Assembly (NCBI GenBank): GCA_964343705.1
Contig: CAYFJX010000023.1
Span: 1 to 7,756 of the forward strand
Length of the DNA stretch: 7,756 nt
Source: JAUSFM01 sp964343705
GTDB lineage: Archaea > Nanobdellota > Nanobdellia > Woesearchaeales > UBA12501
Direction of reading: 5' to 3'
Below, one piece after another: positions 1 to 5,340 of this stretch. Under the pieces are notes generated by a model. That model saw only the letters and a program-made list of their open reading frames with translations, was not told the origin of the DNA and did no database searches. How positions within the stretch are numbered: position 1 is the first letter of the stretch; every line of letters starts with the position of its first letter. The translations under genes were made by a program, and so were the position numbers.

Positions 1-67
1 CCCTATGGGCGTGTTTGAGGGTTATAAATATTTCGAGATTCGGGACACACCCCCTCCATGGATAAAA

Positions 68-75
68 TTTATATA
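68..75 (+). promoter_or_regulatory. TATA box of the cysteine-rich protein gene
   Basis: TTTATATA lies on the plus strand, with its first base 31 bases before the ATG at 99. At the usual archaeal TATA-to-start distance, transcription should begin at or next to the ATG, giving a leaderless mRNA. No Shine-Dalgarno motif is visible between the box and the start, which fits. Confidence 0.7.
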
Positions 76-98
76 CCCCACTGCCTAAAAAAAACTGT

Positions 99-386
99 AT
101 GAAAAAGAGGAACCTACTTATTTGCGCACTTGCAATTATAGCTATTGTAATCATCTTAGTTATAACCCTGCCACCGCAAATGCCTCAAACTAACACTCTT
201 GCTGACAAATGCTGCTACGAATGCGCTGCTGCATTTGAACAAAGCCCTGCTGGTGTCGGACCACAAGCTACGCAGTGTGGTGAATTCACAACTGGCGCAG
301 AACTTAGTGAAGAATGTGTAGCATTGTTTGCAGAGAAACCAATGACTGTGAGTGAATGTGGCGTGTTTAGTGCCCGGTATGAATAG
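99..386 (+). CDS. Small exported cysteine-rich protein with internal repeat
   Basis: A 95-residue protein that I do not recognise as a named family. Residues 1-4 are basic and about 5-24 form a strongly hydrophobic segment, so it is a signal peptide or N-terminal membrane anchor with the rest outside the cell. The exterior part has six cysteines (38, 39, 42, 60, 73, 87) and shows a degenerate duplication: E-C-x-A-x-F-x-x-x-P followed by C-G-x-F occurs at residues 41-63 and again at 72-90. The cysteine pairs 42/60 and 73/87 probably form one disulfide per repeat (inference). The ATG at 99 is chosen because a TATA box sits 31 bases upstream and no Shine-Dalgarno motif is needed for a leaderless start. 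Its TAG stop directly abuts the stop of convergent hicA. No lipobox is evident. Function unknown. Confidence 0.75.
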   Translation: MKKRNLLICALAIIAIVIILVITLPPQMPQTNTLADKCCYECAAAFEQSPAGVGPQATQCGEFTTGAELSEECVALFAEKPMTVSECGVFSARYE

Positions 387-599
387 TCAAATTTCTTCCC
401 TTTCCAGCCCTGCATCTTTAAGGAGTCTATTGAGTGTTCCTTTCTTGAGAACTTTGTGATCAGGAACTGTAATTTTAGTTGTTCCTTCTTCAGTATTTTT
501 TTCTAAACGAATATGAGAACCTTTTTGTCTAGTAACAACAAAGCCTTTTTTACGCAACAATTTAACAAGGTCACGACCAGAAATCTGAGGAAGCTTCAT
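387..599 (-). CDS. hicA: HicA-family mRNA interferase toxin
   Basis: A 70-residue protein of normal HicA length. The family fold is a small double-stranded-RNA-binding-like domain that cuts mRNA. Visible hallmarks are the N-terminal L-P-Q-I-S-G-R-D-L helix start, the G-S-H-I-R-L strand with the expected catalytic histidine at residue 29, and the V-P-D-H-K...K-K-G-T-L segment at 45-55. The gene follows hicB, and its ATG overlaps the hicB stop in an ATGA arrangement (596-599), implying translational coupling; a weak AAGG motif lies just upstream inside hicB. The antitoxin-first order is the reverse of E. coli hicAB but is frequent in archaea. The catalytic histidine is intact, so an active toxin is plausible. 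Its TGA stop directly abuts the stop of the convergent cysteine-rich gene. Confidence 0.93.
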   Translation of the reverse strand: MKLPQISGRDLVKLLRKKGFVVTRQKGSHIRLEKNTEEGTTKITVPDHKVLKKGTLNRLLKDAGLEREEI

Positions 600-796
600 A
601 CTGCAACCTTAACAACTTCACCTTCATGAACAGATAACTCATTGTCATCTGCTTCTAAGTATAACTCAATAGCTTCTTTTATGTTTTTAAGAGCTTCTTC
701 TTTTGTTTCTCCTTGCGAAACACAACCAGGCAGCGAGGGAGCATAAATTGTAAAACCCCCTTCTTCCTGTTTTTCTAATACTACTTTGATTTCCAT
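596..796 (-). CDS. hicB: HicB-family antitoxin, short form
   Basis: A 66-residue protein with the typical HicB partial RNase H-like fold: a beta-rich N-terminus, the signature Y-A-P-S-L-P-G-C-V-S-Q-G-E-T at 18-31, then the helix E-E-A-L-K-N-I-K-E-A-I-E-L-Y-L-E at 33-48. It should bind and neutralise the HicA encoded immediately downstream. It lacks the C-terminal ribbon-helix-helix or helix-turn-helix domain found in longer HicB proteins, so it may neutralise the toxin without binding DNA, or rely on another regulator (inference). The ATG at 796 lies 30 bases after the first base of a TTTATATA box, so the cassette is probably transcribed as a leaderless bicistronic mRNA separate from metG. 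Confidence 0.93.
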   Translation of the reverse strand: MEIKVVLEKQEEGGFTIYAPSLPGCVSQGETKEEALKNIKEAIELYLEADDNELSVHEGEVVKVAV

Positions 797-818
797 AATA
801 ATAGCAAAGACGAACTAA

Positions 819-826
819 TATATAAA
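819..826 (-). promoter_or_regulatory. TATA box of hicBA
   Basis: TTTATATA on the minus strand, with its upstream edge 30 bases before the hicB ATG. It gives the toxin-antitoxin pair its own leaderless promoter in the 46-base gap after metG, so the cassette need not depend on metG read-through. Confidence 0.75.
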
Positions 827-833
827 ACTAATG

Positions 834-838
834 AAAAA
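834..838 (-). terminator. Possible oligo-T terminator after metG
   Basis: A run of five T on the minus strand starts four bases after the metG stop codon. Archaeal RNA polymerase can terminate on short U tracts without a hairpin, so this is a plausible but weak metG terminator. It lies just upstream of the hicBA TATA box. Confidence 0.35.
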
Positions 839-842
839 CTGC

Positions 843-3692
843 CTACCCAACAGTGCCACTAGATAAGTCAACTTGTACAGCACCTTTTTTTGTTATCAAT
901 GCCTTACCATTGTACAATGCTTTGCCATCTTTGACATTCATTTTTACTTTTAAGAATTCTTCAAACGTAATTTCTTTCTTGGGCTTGCTTGCCTCTCCTC
1001 CTTCAAGAAAAACAGTGTCACCTGGTTGACTGTCTGGTGCTTCAAGTACACAAAGCTTCTTTATCCCATCAACCTTTCCTTCTCCAGCTAGCAGCATACC
1101 ATTGCTCATTTCACCGCGAAGTTTGGCAGGTTTTAAGTTACAGACAACAATTACTTTCTTCCCTATAAGTTCTTCTGGTTTGTAGTCGTTTGCAAGACCA
1201 GACACAATCTGTGTTTTGCCAAGTGAGCCAAGATCGATTTGTTCAACAAATAGTTTGTCTGCGTTGGCATGTTTAACTACTTCTGTTATTTTTGCAACGC
1301 GAAGGTCGAGATCACTAAATGGATCACCAGAAGCAGGATAAATAATTTCATATGAACCACCACACATCTCTGTAATGAGCTTACATGCATCTAGCAATGC
1401 TGCAGTTACTTCCTTTTGTTTATGGCCTGCATGTCCTTGATAGTATAACAATATTTTTTTTGCCTCTTTAGTTACTTTTGTCTCATTACACTGTTTTAAT
1501 TCAAGACGACAAATAATTTTTTTATCATCAAGTGCTGCGTATTCACCTTTTTTAACGTTTGTTACTGCACCTTGACCAAGTTCAGTGTATGGTTCTGTTC
1601 CATCACAGACATCAATCCGGACATTACCCTTGATTTCAGAAATATCATGTGCCCCTGCTGAAATACCTTTTTTTAAACTCACAAGATTATATGAATCAAC
1701 AAAAGTGTTTATGTTTGGAATAGTGCCATTTTTTTGTGCGAGCTCGTATAACCAGCGAGTTGAGGTATCTTCTTCTGCACCAACTTTTTTGTGTAATTCC
1801 ACGTAGCCAGTATCATCAAGTTTTCCAGTTCCTGGTTGTTTTTTTAATTTCTCAAGCTCTGCATTCTTATTTGAAATCTTTTTTACACTAACAATAGCAG
1901 CGGCAGCTTTTATTCCAAGATCAACAGCTTTACCAGTTACAACAAAAGAAATATTTTTAGTTGCCTCCTTTTTCTGTCCTTTAAACTTTTCTCTAAAGCC
2001 CTGTACTTCTTTTTCTTCGAGCTTACGGAATAATGCACTTGGCTTTGCAATCTTGTGACCTTTTTCCAGAGGTTGCTTTAGTGCAGAGTCCCACTCAAAC
2101 CCATCTTTGGGGTCAAGATTCAACTGTTTGAAAATTTCTCGTGCAGTATTTGGTAAGAACGGCTCTGCAATAACTGCAAGCGACCTAACTTGGTTAACAC
2201 ACACATTGAGCACCGTACCACACCGTGTTTTGTCACCTTGCTTAACCAATGCCCATGGCTCTTGTTTTTGGAAGTACTGATTACATAATTGTGAAACATG
2301 CATGACTTGCTTGAGTGATTCTTTTATACGAACTCCTTCACAGAATTGTGTGAGCTTGTCAATTTCCCCATCTACTTTGTTAATAAATGCTTGGTCTTCT
2401 TCAGTGAGTTGTGCATCTGGTACTTCACCACCAAAATGCTTATCTAAGAATACCAGCGCTCTGTTTACAAAATTACCTAAGTTTGCTAGTAACTCATGAT
2501 TGTTTTTTTCTCTGAAATCATCCCAGTTAAATTTTGTATCAGCTGTCTCTGGCCTATTGGCCAATAAGTAATACCGCCATACATCTGCGGGAATGCCTGT
2601 GTCAATAGCATTATCTCCAAACACACCAGTACCTGCACTCTTACTGAATTTGCCATCTTCATAGTTCAAGTACTCTGTTGAGTTAATGTGATGCAGCAAA
2701 TTCCATTTTTTTCCTGTGCCTATAAGTGATCCTGGGAAGAGAATGGTGTGGAAAGGAATGTTGTCTTTTGCCATGAACTGGTACAGTTTTACACTTCCTT
2801 TTTCTTTTGGTTGCCACCAGTCTTTCCAATTCTTGAATGCGTGCGCTGTAATACTAGGATACCCTATTGGTGCGTCAAACCAGACATAGAACACTTTTTC
2901 TTCAAATCCTTTTAAGGGTACAGGCACCCCCCATTTGAGGTCACGAGTAATACATCGATCTTTAAGCCCTTCTTTGATCCAAGCTTGAGTAAGTGTGATA
3001 GCGTTTTGCGTCCAAAAACCATCCTTACCTTGCTTTTGTGACCACGTATCGAGTTTCTTTGAAAGTTTTGGAAGGTCAAGAAATAAGTGTTCACTTGTCT
3101 GCACTTCAGGAGTTTTGTTACATACGCTGCAGGTAGGTTTTTTCAACTCAACTGCATTAAGCAGCTTCCCGCAGCTCTCACACTGATCACCGCGTGCCCG
3201 CTCGTAATCACAGTGTGGACACGTTCCATTAACAAAACGGTCAGCAAGAAACTTACTGCACCCCTTACAAAAAAGCTGATCAACTGTTTTTTGCTTAACA
3301 AAACCATTTTTGTGTAGGTCAAGAAATATTTCCTGCGTTATTTTAGTGTGAGTATCAGTTGATGTTCGACCAAACGTGTCAAAGCTGCAACCAAACCACT
3401 CATAGATCTGTTTATGTACTTTGTAGTATTTATCACAGACTTGTTTTGGTGTCAGGCCTTCTTCAAGTGCCTTTGTCTCTGTTGCAGTACCATGCTCATC
3501 AGTACCACACACATACAAGGTTTCATATCCTTTACTACGGCAATACCTAGCAAATACATCTGCCGAGAGAACACACCCTATCAGATTACCTAGGTGCGGT
3601 ACGTTGTTAACATAGGGAAGTGCACTAGTTATGAGAATTCTCTGTGCTGTATCCTTTGATTGTGTTGATTTTGATGCTTTGAATGTGATCAC
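843..3692 (-). CDS. metG: Methionyl-tRNA synthetase with fused B3/B4 and EMAPII-like domains
   Basis: A 949-residue class I synthetase that charges tRNA-Met with methionine in the cytoplasm. The catalytic core shows the HIGH-type motif H-L-G-N at 33-36 and the KMSKS-type motif K-F-S-K-S at 348-352. Between them is a connective insert with four CxxC pairs (142/145, 158/161, 171/174, 188/191), i.e. two zinc knuckles. The helical anticodon-binding domain spans about 395-550. Two further modules follow. Residues about 580-785 look like a B3/B4 domain, related to the editing region of PheRS beta, with the signature I-P-N-I-N-T-F-V-D-S-Y-N at 658-669. Residues about 790-897 are an OB-fold tRNA-binding domain of the EMAPII/Trbp111 type (D-L-D-L-R-V-A at 794-800), followed by an extension at 905-949. 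Usual MetRS length is about 550-730. The start is GTG; no ATG lies between it and the catalytic domain. A likely 14-base leader separates it from the TSS predicted from the TATA box. Confidence 0.97.
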   Translation of the reverse strand: MITFKASKSTQSKDTAQRILITSALPYVNNVPHLGNLIGCVLSADVFARYCRSKGYETLYVCGTDEHGTATETKALEEGLTPKQVCDKYYKVHKQIYEWFGCSFDTFGRTSTDTHTKITQEIFLDLHKNGFVKQKTVDQLFCKGCSKFLADRFVNGTCPHCDYERARGDQCESCGKLLNAVELKKPTCSVCNKTPEVQTSEHLFLDLPKLSKKLDTWSQKQGKDGFWTQNAITLTQAWIKEGLKDRCITRDLKWGVPVPLKGFEEKVFYVWFDAPIGYPSITAHAFKNWKDWWQPKEKGSVKLYQFMAKDNIPFHTILFPGSLIGTGKKWNLLHHINSTEYLNYEDGKFSKSAGTGVFGDNAIDTGIPADVWRYYLLANRPETADTKFNWDDFREKNNHELLANLGNFVNRALVFLDKHFGGEVPDAQLTEEDQAFINKVDGEIDKLTQFCEGVRIKESLKQVMHVSQLCNQYFQKQEPWALVKQGDKTRCGTVLNVCVNQVRSLAVIAEPFLPNTAREIFKQLNLDPKDGFEWDSALKQPLEKGHKIAKPSALFRKLEEKEVQGFREKFKGQKKEATKNISFVVTGKAVDLGIKAAAAIVSVKKISNKNAELEKLKKQPGTGKLDDTGYVELHKKVGAEEDTSTRWLYELAQKNGTIPNINTFVDSYNLVSLKKGISAGAHDISEIKGNVRIDVCDGTEPYTELGQGAVTNVKKGEYAALDDKKIICRLELKQCNETKVTKEAKKILLYYQGHAGHKQKEVTAALLDACKLITEMCGGSYEIIYPASGDPFSDLDLRVAKITEVVKHANADKLFVEQIDLGSLGKTQIVSGLANDYKPEELIGKKVIVVCNLKPAKLRGEMSNGMLLAGEGKVDGIKKLCVLEAPDSQPGDTVFLEGGEASKPKKEITFEEFLKVKMNVKDGKALYNGKALITKKGAVQVDLSSGTVG

Positions 3693-3728
3693 CTTACTCA
3701 GCTGTATACTAGTATAGTAACGAGAGAG

Positions 3729-3736
3729 TATTTAAA
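3729..3736 (-). promoter_or_regulatory. TATA box of metG
   Basis: TTTAAATA on the minus strand, its upstream edge 44 bases before the GTG start. Applying the 30-base box-to-TSS spacing seen at other genes here puts the TSS near 3706, giving a leader of about 14 bases with only a weak GAG motif. A poorer box, TTACTATA at 3713-3720, would give a nearly leaderless start instead. Confidence 0.55.
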
Positions 3737-3772
3737 GGTTTGGGCATAGATAGAGATTCAAACAACATTTAG

Positions 3773-3883
3773 TGTGTTATTGCCGCCTTGGAGTCAATTC
3801 GGAAAAAAGCCGATTTATGCAGGCTTTTTTCCGCAAAACACCGCGAGTGGATACGAGCGGTTTTGCTCCGCTGCAATAACACA
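3773..3883 (-). ncRNA. Candidate structured RNA or small inverted-repeat element
   Basis: The ends pair perfectly over 11 bp: TGTGTTATTGC at 3773-3783 with 3873-3883. Inside are a 12-bp perfect hairpin (3800-3811 with 3822-3833, ten-base loop) and a second bulged hairpin (about 3833-3838 with 3861-3866, continuing 3841-3844 with 3857-3860). Together they form a three-way-junction-like fold. The element is about 48% GC by hand count, against about 23% in the 60 bases to its right. Both flanking genes point away from it, so it is not a terminator of either. A minus-strand TATA box at 3904-3911 predicts a TSS at about 3881, almost exactly at its edge, which favours the minus strand. It does not resemble tRNA, 5S, SRP or RNase P RNA. 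A MITE-like element is the alternative, but I see no target-site duplication. Confidence 0.5.
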
Positions 3884-3903
3884 GAATTCTAACCAGATTA
3901 CTT

Positions 3904-3911
3904 GATATAAA
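3904..3911 (-). promoter_or_regulatory. TATA box facing the structured element
   Basis: TTTATATC on the minus strand. Thirty bases downstream of its upstream edge is position 3881, within two bases of the outer end of the inverted repeat. It lies back to back with the TATA box of the AbrB-like gene, separated by only two bases. Confidence 0.5.
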
Positions 3912-3913
3912 GA

Positions 3914-3921
3914 TTTATAAA
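3914..3921 (+). promoter_or_regulatory. TATA box that sets the start of the zinc-finger/AbrB gene
   Basis: TTTATAAA on the plus strand. Its first base is exactly 30 bases before the ATG at 3944 but only 21 before the in-frame ATG at 3935. With the spacing used by other genes in this window, the mRNA would start at 3944 and exclude the earlier ATG. Confidence 0.7.
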
Positions 3922-3943
3922 TGTCTTTAATCTTATGATCAAC

Positions 3944-4264
3944 ATGCAATGTCCCATGTGTGATGCAGGAATCTTATGTAACAAAAGAATACAACAATCT
4001 ATTTATGGAGTTTGCCTAGGTGAGTTTCCAGCAGAAGCATGCAATAAATGTGGAGAAACATTTACTGACTCTGAAACAACACAGAAAATTGAAGATGCTG
4101 CAAAAGGAGTATGGGCACTAGGCGCAAATACAAAAATAACTAAGACAGGTAATTCTCTTGCTGTACGAATTCCAAAAAAGATTGCTGAATTTCTAAAAAT
4201 AGAAGATGGCACTGAAGTGTATATCCATCCTGAAAAAAATAAACTAATTGTTGAAGCCCGATAG
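3944..4264 (+). CDS. YgiT-like zinc finger fused to AbrB/MazE-type DNA-binding domain
   Basis: A 106-residue protein. The N-terminus has C-P-M-C followed by L-G-E-F-P-A-E-A-C-N-K-C-G-E, two CxxC pairs in the pattern of YgiT/MqsA-type zinc fingers. The C-terminus, from about residue 61, has I-T-K-T-G-N-S-L-A-V-R-I-P-K-K-I-A, the swapped-hairpin AbrB/MazE/SpoVT fold used by antitoxins and transcription regulators; it should bind DNA as a dimer. This pairing occurs in archaeal regulators (from memory). No toxin gene lies beside it: one neighbour is the structured element and the other is a convergent gene three bases away. The ATG at 3944 is preferred over 3935 (which adds M-I-N) because only 3944 fits the TATA spacing. 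A stand-alone regulator is more likely than half of a toxin-antitoxin pair, but this is not certain. Confidence 0.88.
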   Translation: MQCPMCDAGILCNKRIQQSIYGVCLGEFPAEACNKCGETFTDSETTQKIEDAAKGVWALGANTKITKTGNSLAVRIPKKIAEFLKIEDGTEVYIHPEKNKLIVEAR

Positions 4265-4267
4265 AAT

Positions 4268-4852
4268 CTATTGCCCTGGCTGAGGACCGAGCTGAATAGG
4301 TGCTTCTGGTGAACCATAGTGATCGCCCCTATAGTCAACAATTCTAAAGTGAGTAGCTCCTTCTGTTGCTTCACATAATCGTCTCAGAGCAGGAAGGCGA
4401 AAACCCATACCAAATAGCACAGGATAGCCAGCTTCAAAATCAAGACTCCGTCTCTGACCATTAAGAATAGTAAACTGGTATGCATCTTTAGGCTCGCGAC
4501 TAGCACCCTTTCTCTCTCGAGCGTGAACATCTGCAAGTAATTCAGCAGGGTTTGCAGGGTTTTCAAACGTGAAAACAAGTGATCTTGCTGTAGTATTTCT
4601 ATCAGCTTCTTCATAAGCAGTTCCTGTTGTATCCAATAGTGCTTTATAATTTGCCCACTCCTCTGGCCCACCAGGATGCTTACCCGGATCAAACTTGTCT
4701 TCTGTAAAATGAAAGAGAATCCGATCAACAAGCCGTGGACCATTACCCCATATAAGTTGTTCACGAGCAGCTTCTGTTACTTTTTCAGCAACACACGAGC
4801 CTGCCAAGTACTTGACAAGGGCTTGTTCAAAAACTTCATCAGGAATATCCAT
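4268..4852 (-). CDS. Hypothetical protein, 194 residues
   Basis: I do not recognise this family. The protein is soluble, with no signal peptide or membrane segment, only two cysteines (20 and 160) and no metal-binding cluster. The N-terminal half looks helical and acidic. The middle and C-terminal parts alternate strands and loops (S-L-V-F-T-F-E at 91-97, Y-Q-F-T-I-L at 125-130, F-R-I-V-D-Y at 169-174). The reading frame is supported by a TATA box 30 bases before the ATG, predicting a leaderless mRNA, and by the near-abutting convergent neighbour, whose stop is three bases from this one. The other long frame over the same DNA has no comparable promoter. Two copies of a 14-base repeat sit just upstream of the TATA box and may be a regulator-binding site. 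Confidence 0.75.
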   Translation of the reverse strand: MDIPDEVFEQALVKYLAGSCVAEKVTEAAREQLIWGNGPRLVDRILFHFTEDKFDPGKHPGGPEEWANYKALLDTTGTAYEEADRNTTARSLVFTFENPANPAELLADVHARERKGASREPKDAYQFTILNGQRRSLDFEAGYPVLFGMGFRLPALRRLCEATEGATHFRIVDYRGDHYGSPEAPIQLGPQPGQ

Positions 4853-4874
4853 GGAAAAAAGGAAAAAGAGGCAG

Positions 4875-4882
4875 TATATAAA
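4875..4882 (-). promoter_or_regulatory. TATA box of the 194-residue hypothetical gene
   Basis: TTTATATA on the minus strand, upstream edge 30 bases before the ATG at 4852. The stretch between box and start is pyrimidine-rich on the coding strand and has no Shine-Dalgarno motif, consistent with a leaderless mRNA. Confidence 0.75.
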
Positions 4883-4888
4883 ATTATG

Positions 4889-4916
4889 CGAAAACCGAGC
4901 GCCGAAAACCGAATGC
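4889..4916 (-). repeat. Two tandem 14-base repeats upstream of a promoter
   Basis: On the plus strand, 4889-4902 reads CGAAAACCGAGCGC and 4903-4916 reads CGAAAACCGAATGC, identical at 12 of 14 positions. The pair sits about 37-64 bases before the predicted TSS of the 194-residue gene, immediately upstream of its TATA box, where archaeal activators usually bind. No regulator can be assigned. Confidence 0.7.
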
Positions 4917-4921
4917 CAAAC

Positions 4922-5326
4922 TCATTTCTTCTTTTTTTCTTTCTTGCTTGCCATCTTCTTGGTGATGCCAATTTTCTCATCACAGCTACCACAATTAAAG
5001 ACAACTGCTTTGACACCACACCAGGTTTTACGCTTGTACGGTACTGAAGCTTCACCTTCTTTTTGACAGCTTGGACACGTGTATTTTATATCACAAGTTA
5101 GTGTTGGTTCGTATTCTTCTTTAGCAACAGTATGATTGCATTCAGGACACACATATTCTTTAGCGCGAATCTTGACCTTACCATCGTCACCACGTGGCTT
5201 GCCCATTTTTGCTTTGCCACACTCTGGACAATCATTTTTGAAAACCCACGCCATGGCTTTTCCACCACCTTCCAATGCGCGTCGAGTAAAATAAACACAT
5301 TCATCCATTGATTCTGGTTCTCTCAT
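4922..5326 (-). CDS. Multi-zinc-ribbon protein, archaeal conserved hypothetical
   Basis: A 134-residue protein with four CxxC motifs at 33/36, 60/63, 84/87 and 112/115, plus single cysteines at 78 and 103. This implies two or more zinc ribbons. The N-terminal phrase V-Y-F-T-R-R followed by M-A-W-V-F-K and C-P-E-C is reminiscent, from memory, of a small zinc-ribbon family widespread in DPANN archaea; no function is known to me. The last 14 residues are mostly lysine, suggesting nucleic-acid or ribosome contact (inference). It is the last gene of a three-gene operon, 14 bases after the lipoprotein gene, and has a clear Shine-Dalgarno motif (AGAGGTG) seven bases before its ATG. No TATA box lies at leaderless distance, so it depends on the upstream promoter. 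Confidence 0.85.
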   Translation of the reverse strand: MREPESMDECVYFTRRALEGGGKAMAWVFKNDCPECGKAKMGKPRGDDGKVKIRAKEYVCPECNHTVAKEEYEPTLTCDIKYTCPSCQKEGEASVPYKRKTWCGVKAVVFNCGSCDEKIGITKKMASKKEKKKK

Positions 5327-5333
5327 AGTATAA

Positions 5334-5340
5334 CACCTCT
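5334..5340 (-). promoter_or_regulatory. Shine-Dalgarno motif of the zinc-ribbon gene
   Basis: AGAGGTG on the minus strand, seven bases before the ATG at 5326. It fixes this start and contrasts with the leaderless first genes of the window. Confidence 0.8.

Noticed and set aside
58..102. A 14-codon open frame whose TGA overlaps the ATG of the cysteine-rich gene as ATGA, about 35 bases after a TATAAATA-like box at 23-30.
   Set aside because: It is too short to judge as coding, and the better TATA box at 68-75 would start the mRNA inside it, at the main gene. The box at 20-30 may instead serve a gene to the left of the window on the minus strand.
3800..3833. The 12-bp hairpin with A6/T6 arms as a rho-independent terminator.
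   Set aside because: Both neighbouring genes are transcribed away from it, and the T run is inside the stem, not after it.
3773..3883. Identification of the structured element as tRNA, 5S rRNA, SRP RNA, RNase P RNA, or a box C/D or H/ACA guide.
   Set aside because: No acceptor/T-loop pattern, no conserved SRP or RNase P motifs, no C and D boxes, and no convincing kink-turn or pseudouridylation pocket. The ACA at the end lies inside the stem.
4384..4764. A 126-codon minus-strand frame within the 194-residue gene.
   Set aside because: It has no promoter at the expected distance and is fully covered by the frame that has a leaderless TATA box; it is most likely a shadow.
4676..5066. Plus-strand frames of 84 and 123 codons and a 92-codon minus-strand frame across the 194-residue and zinc-ribbon genes.
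   Set aside because: They run antisense to, or in another frame of, better supported genes, have low-complexity Phe- or Lys-rich stretches, and lack promoters.
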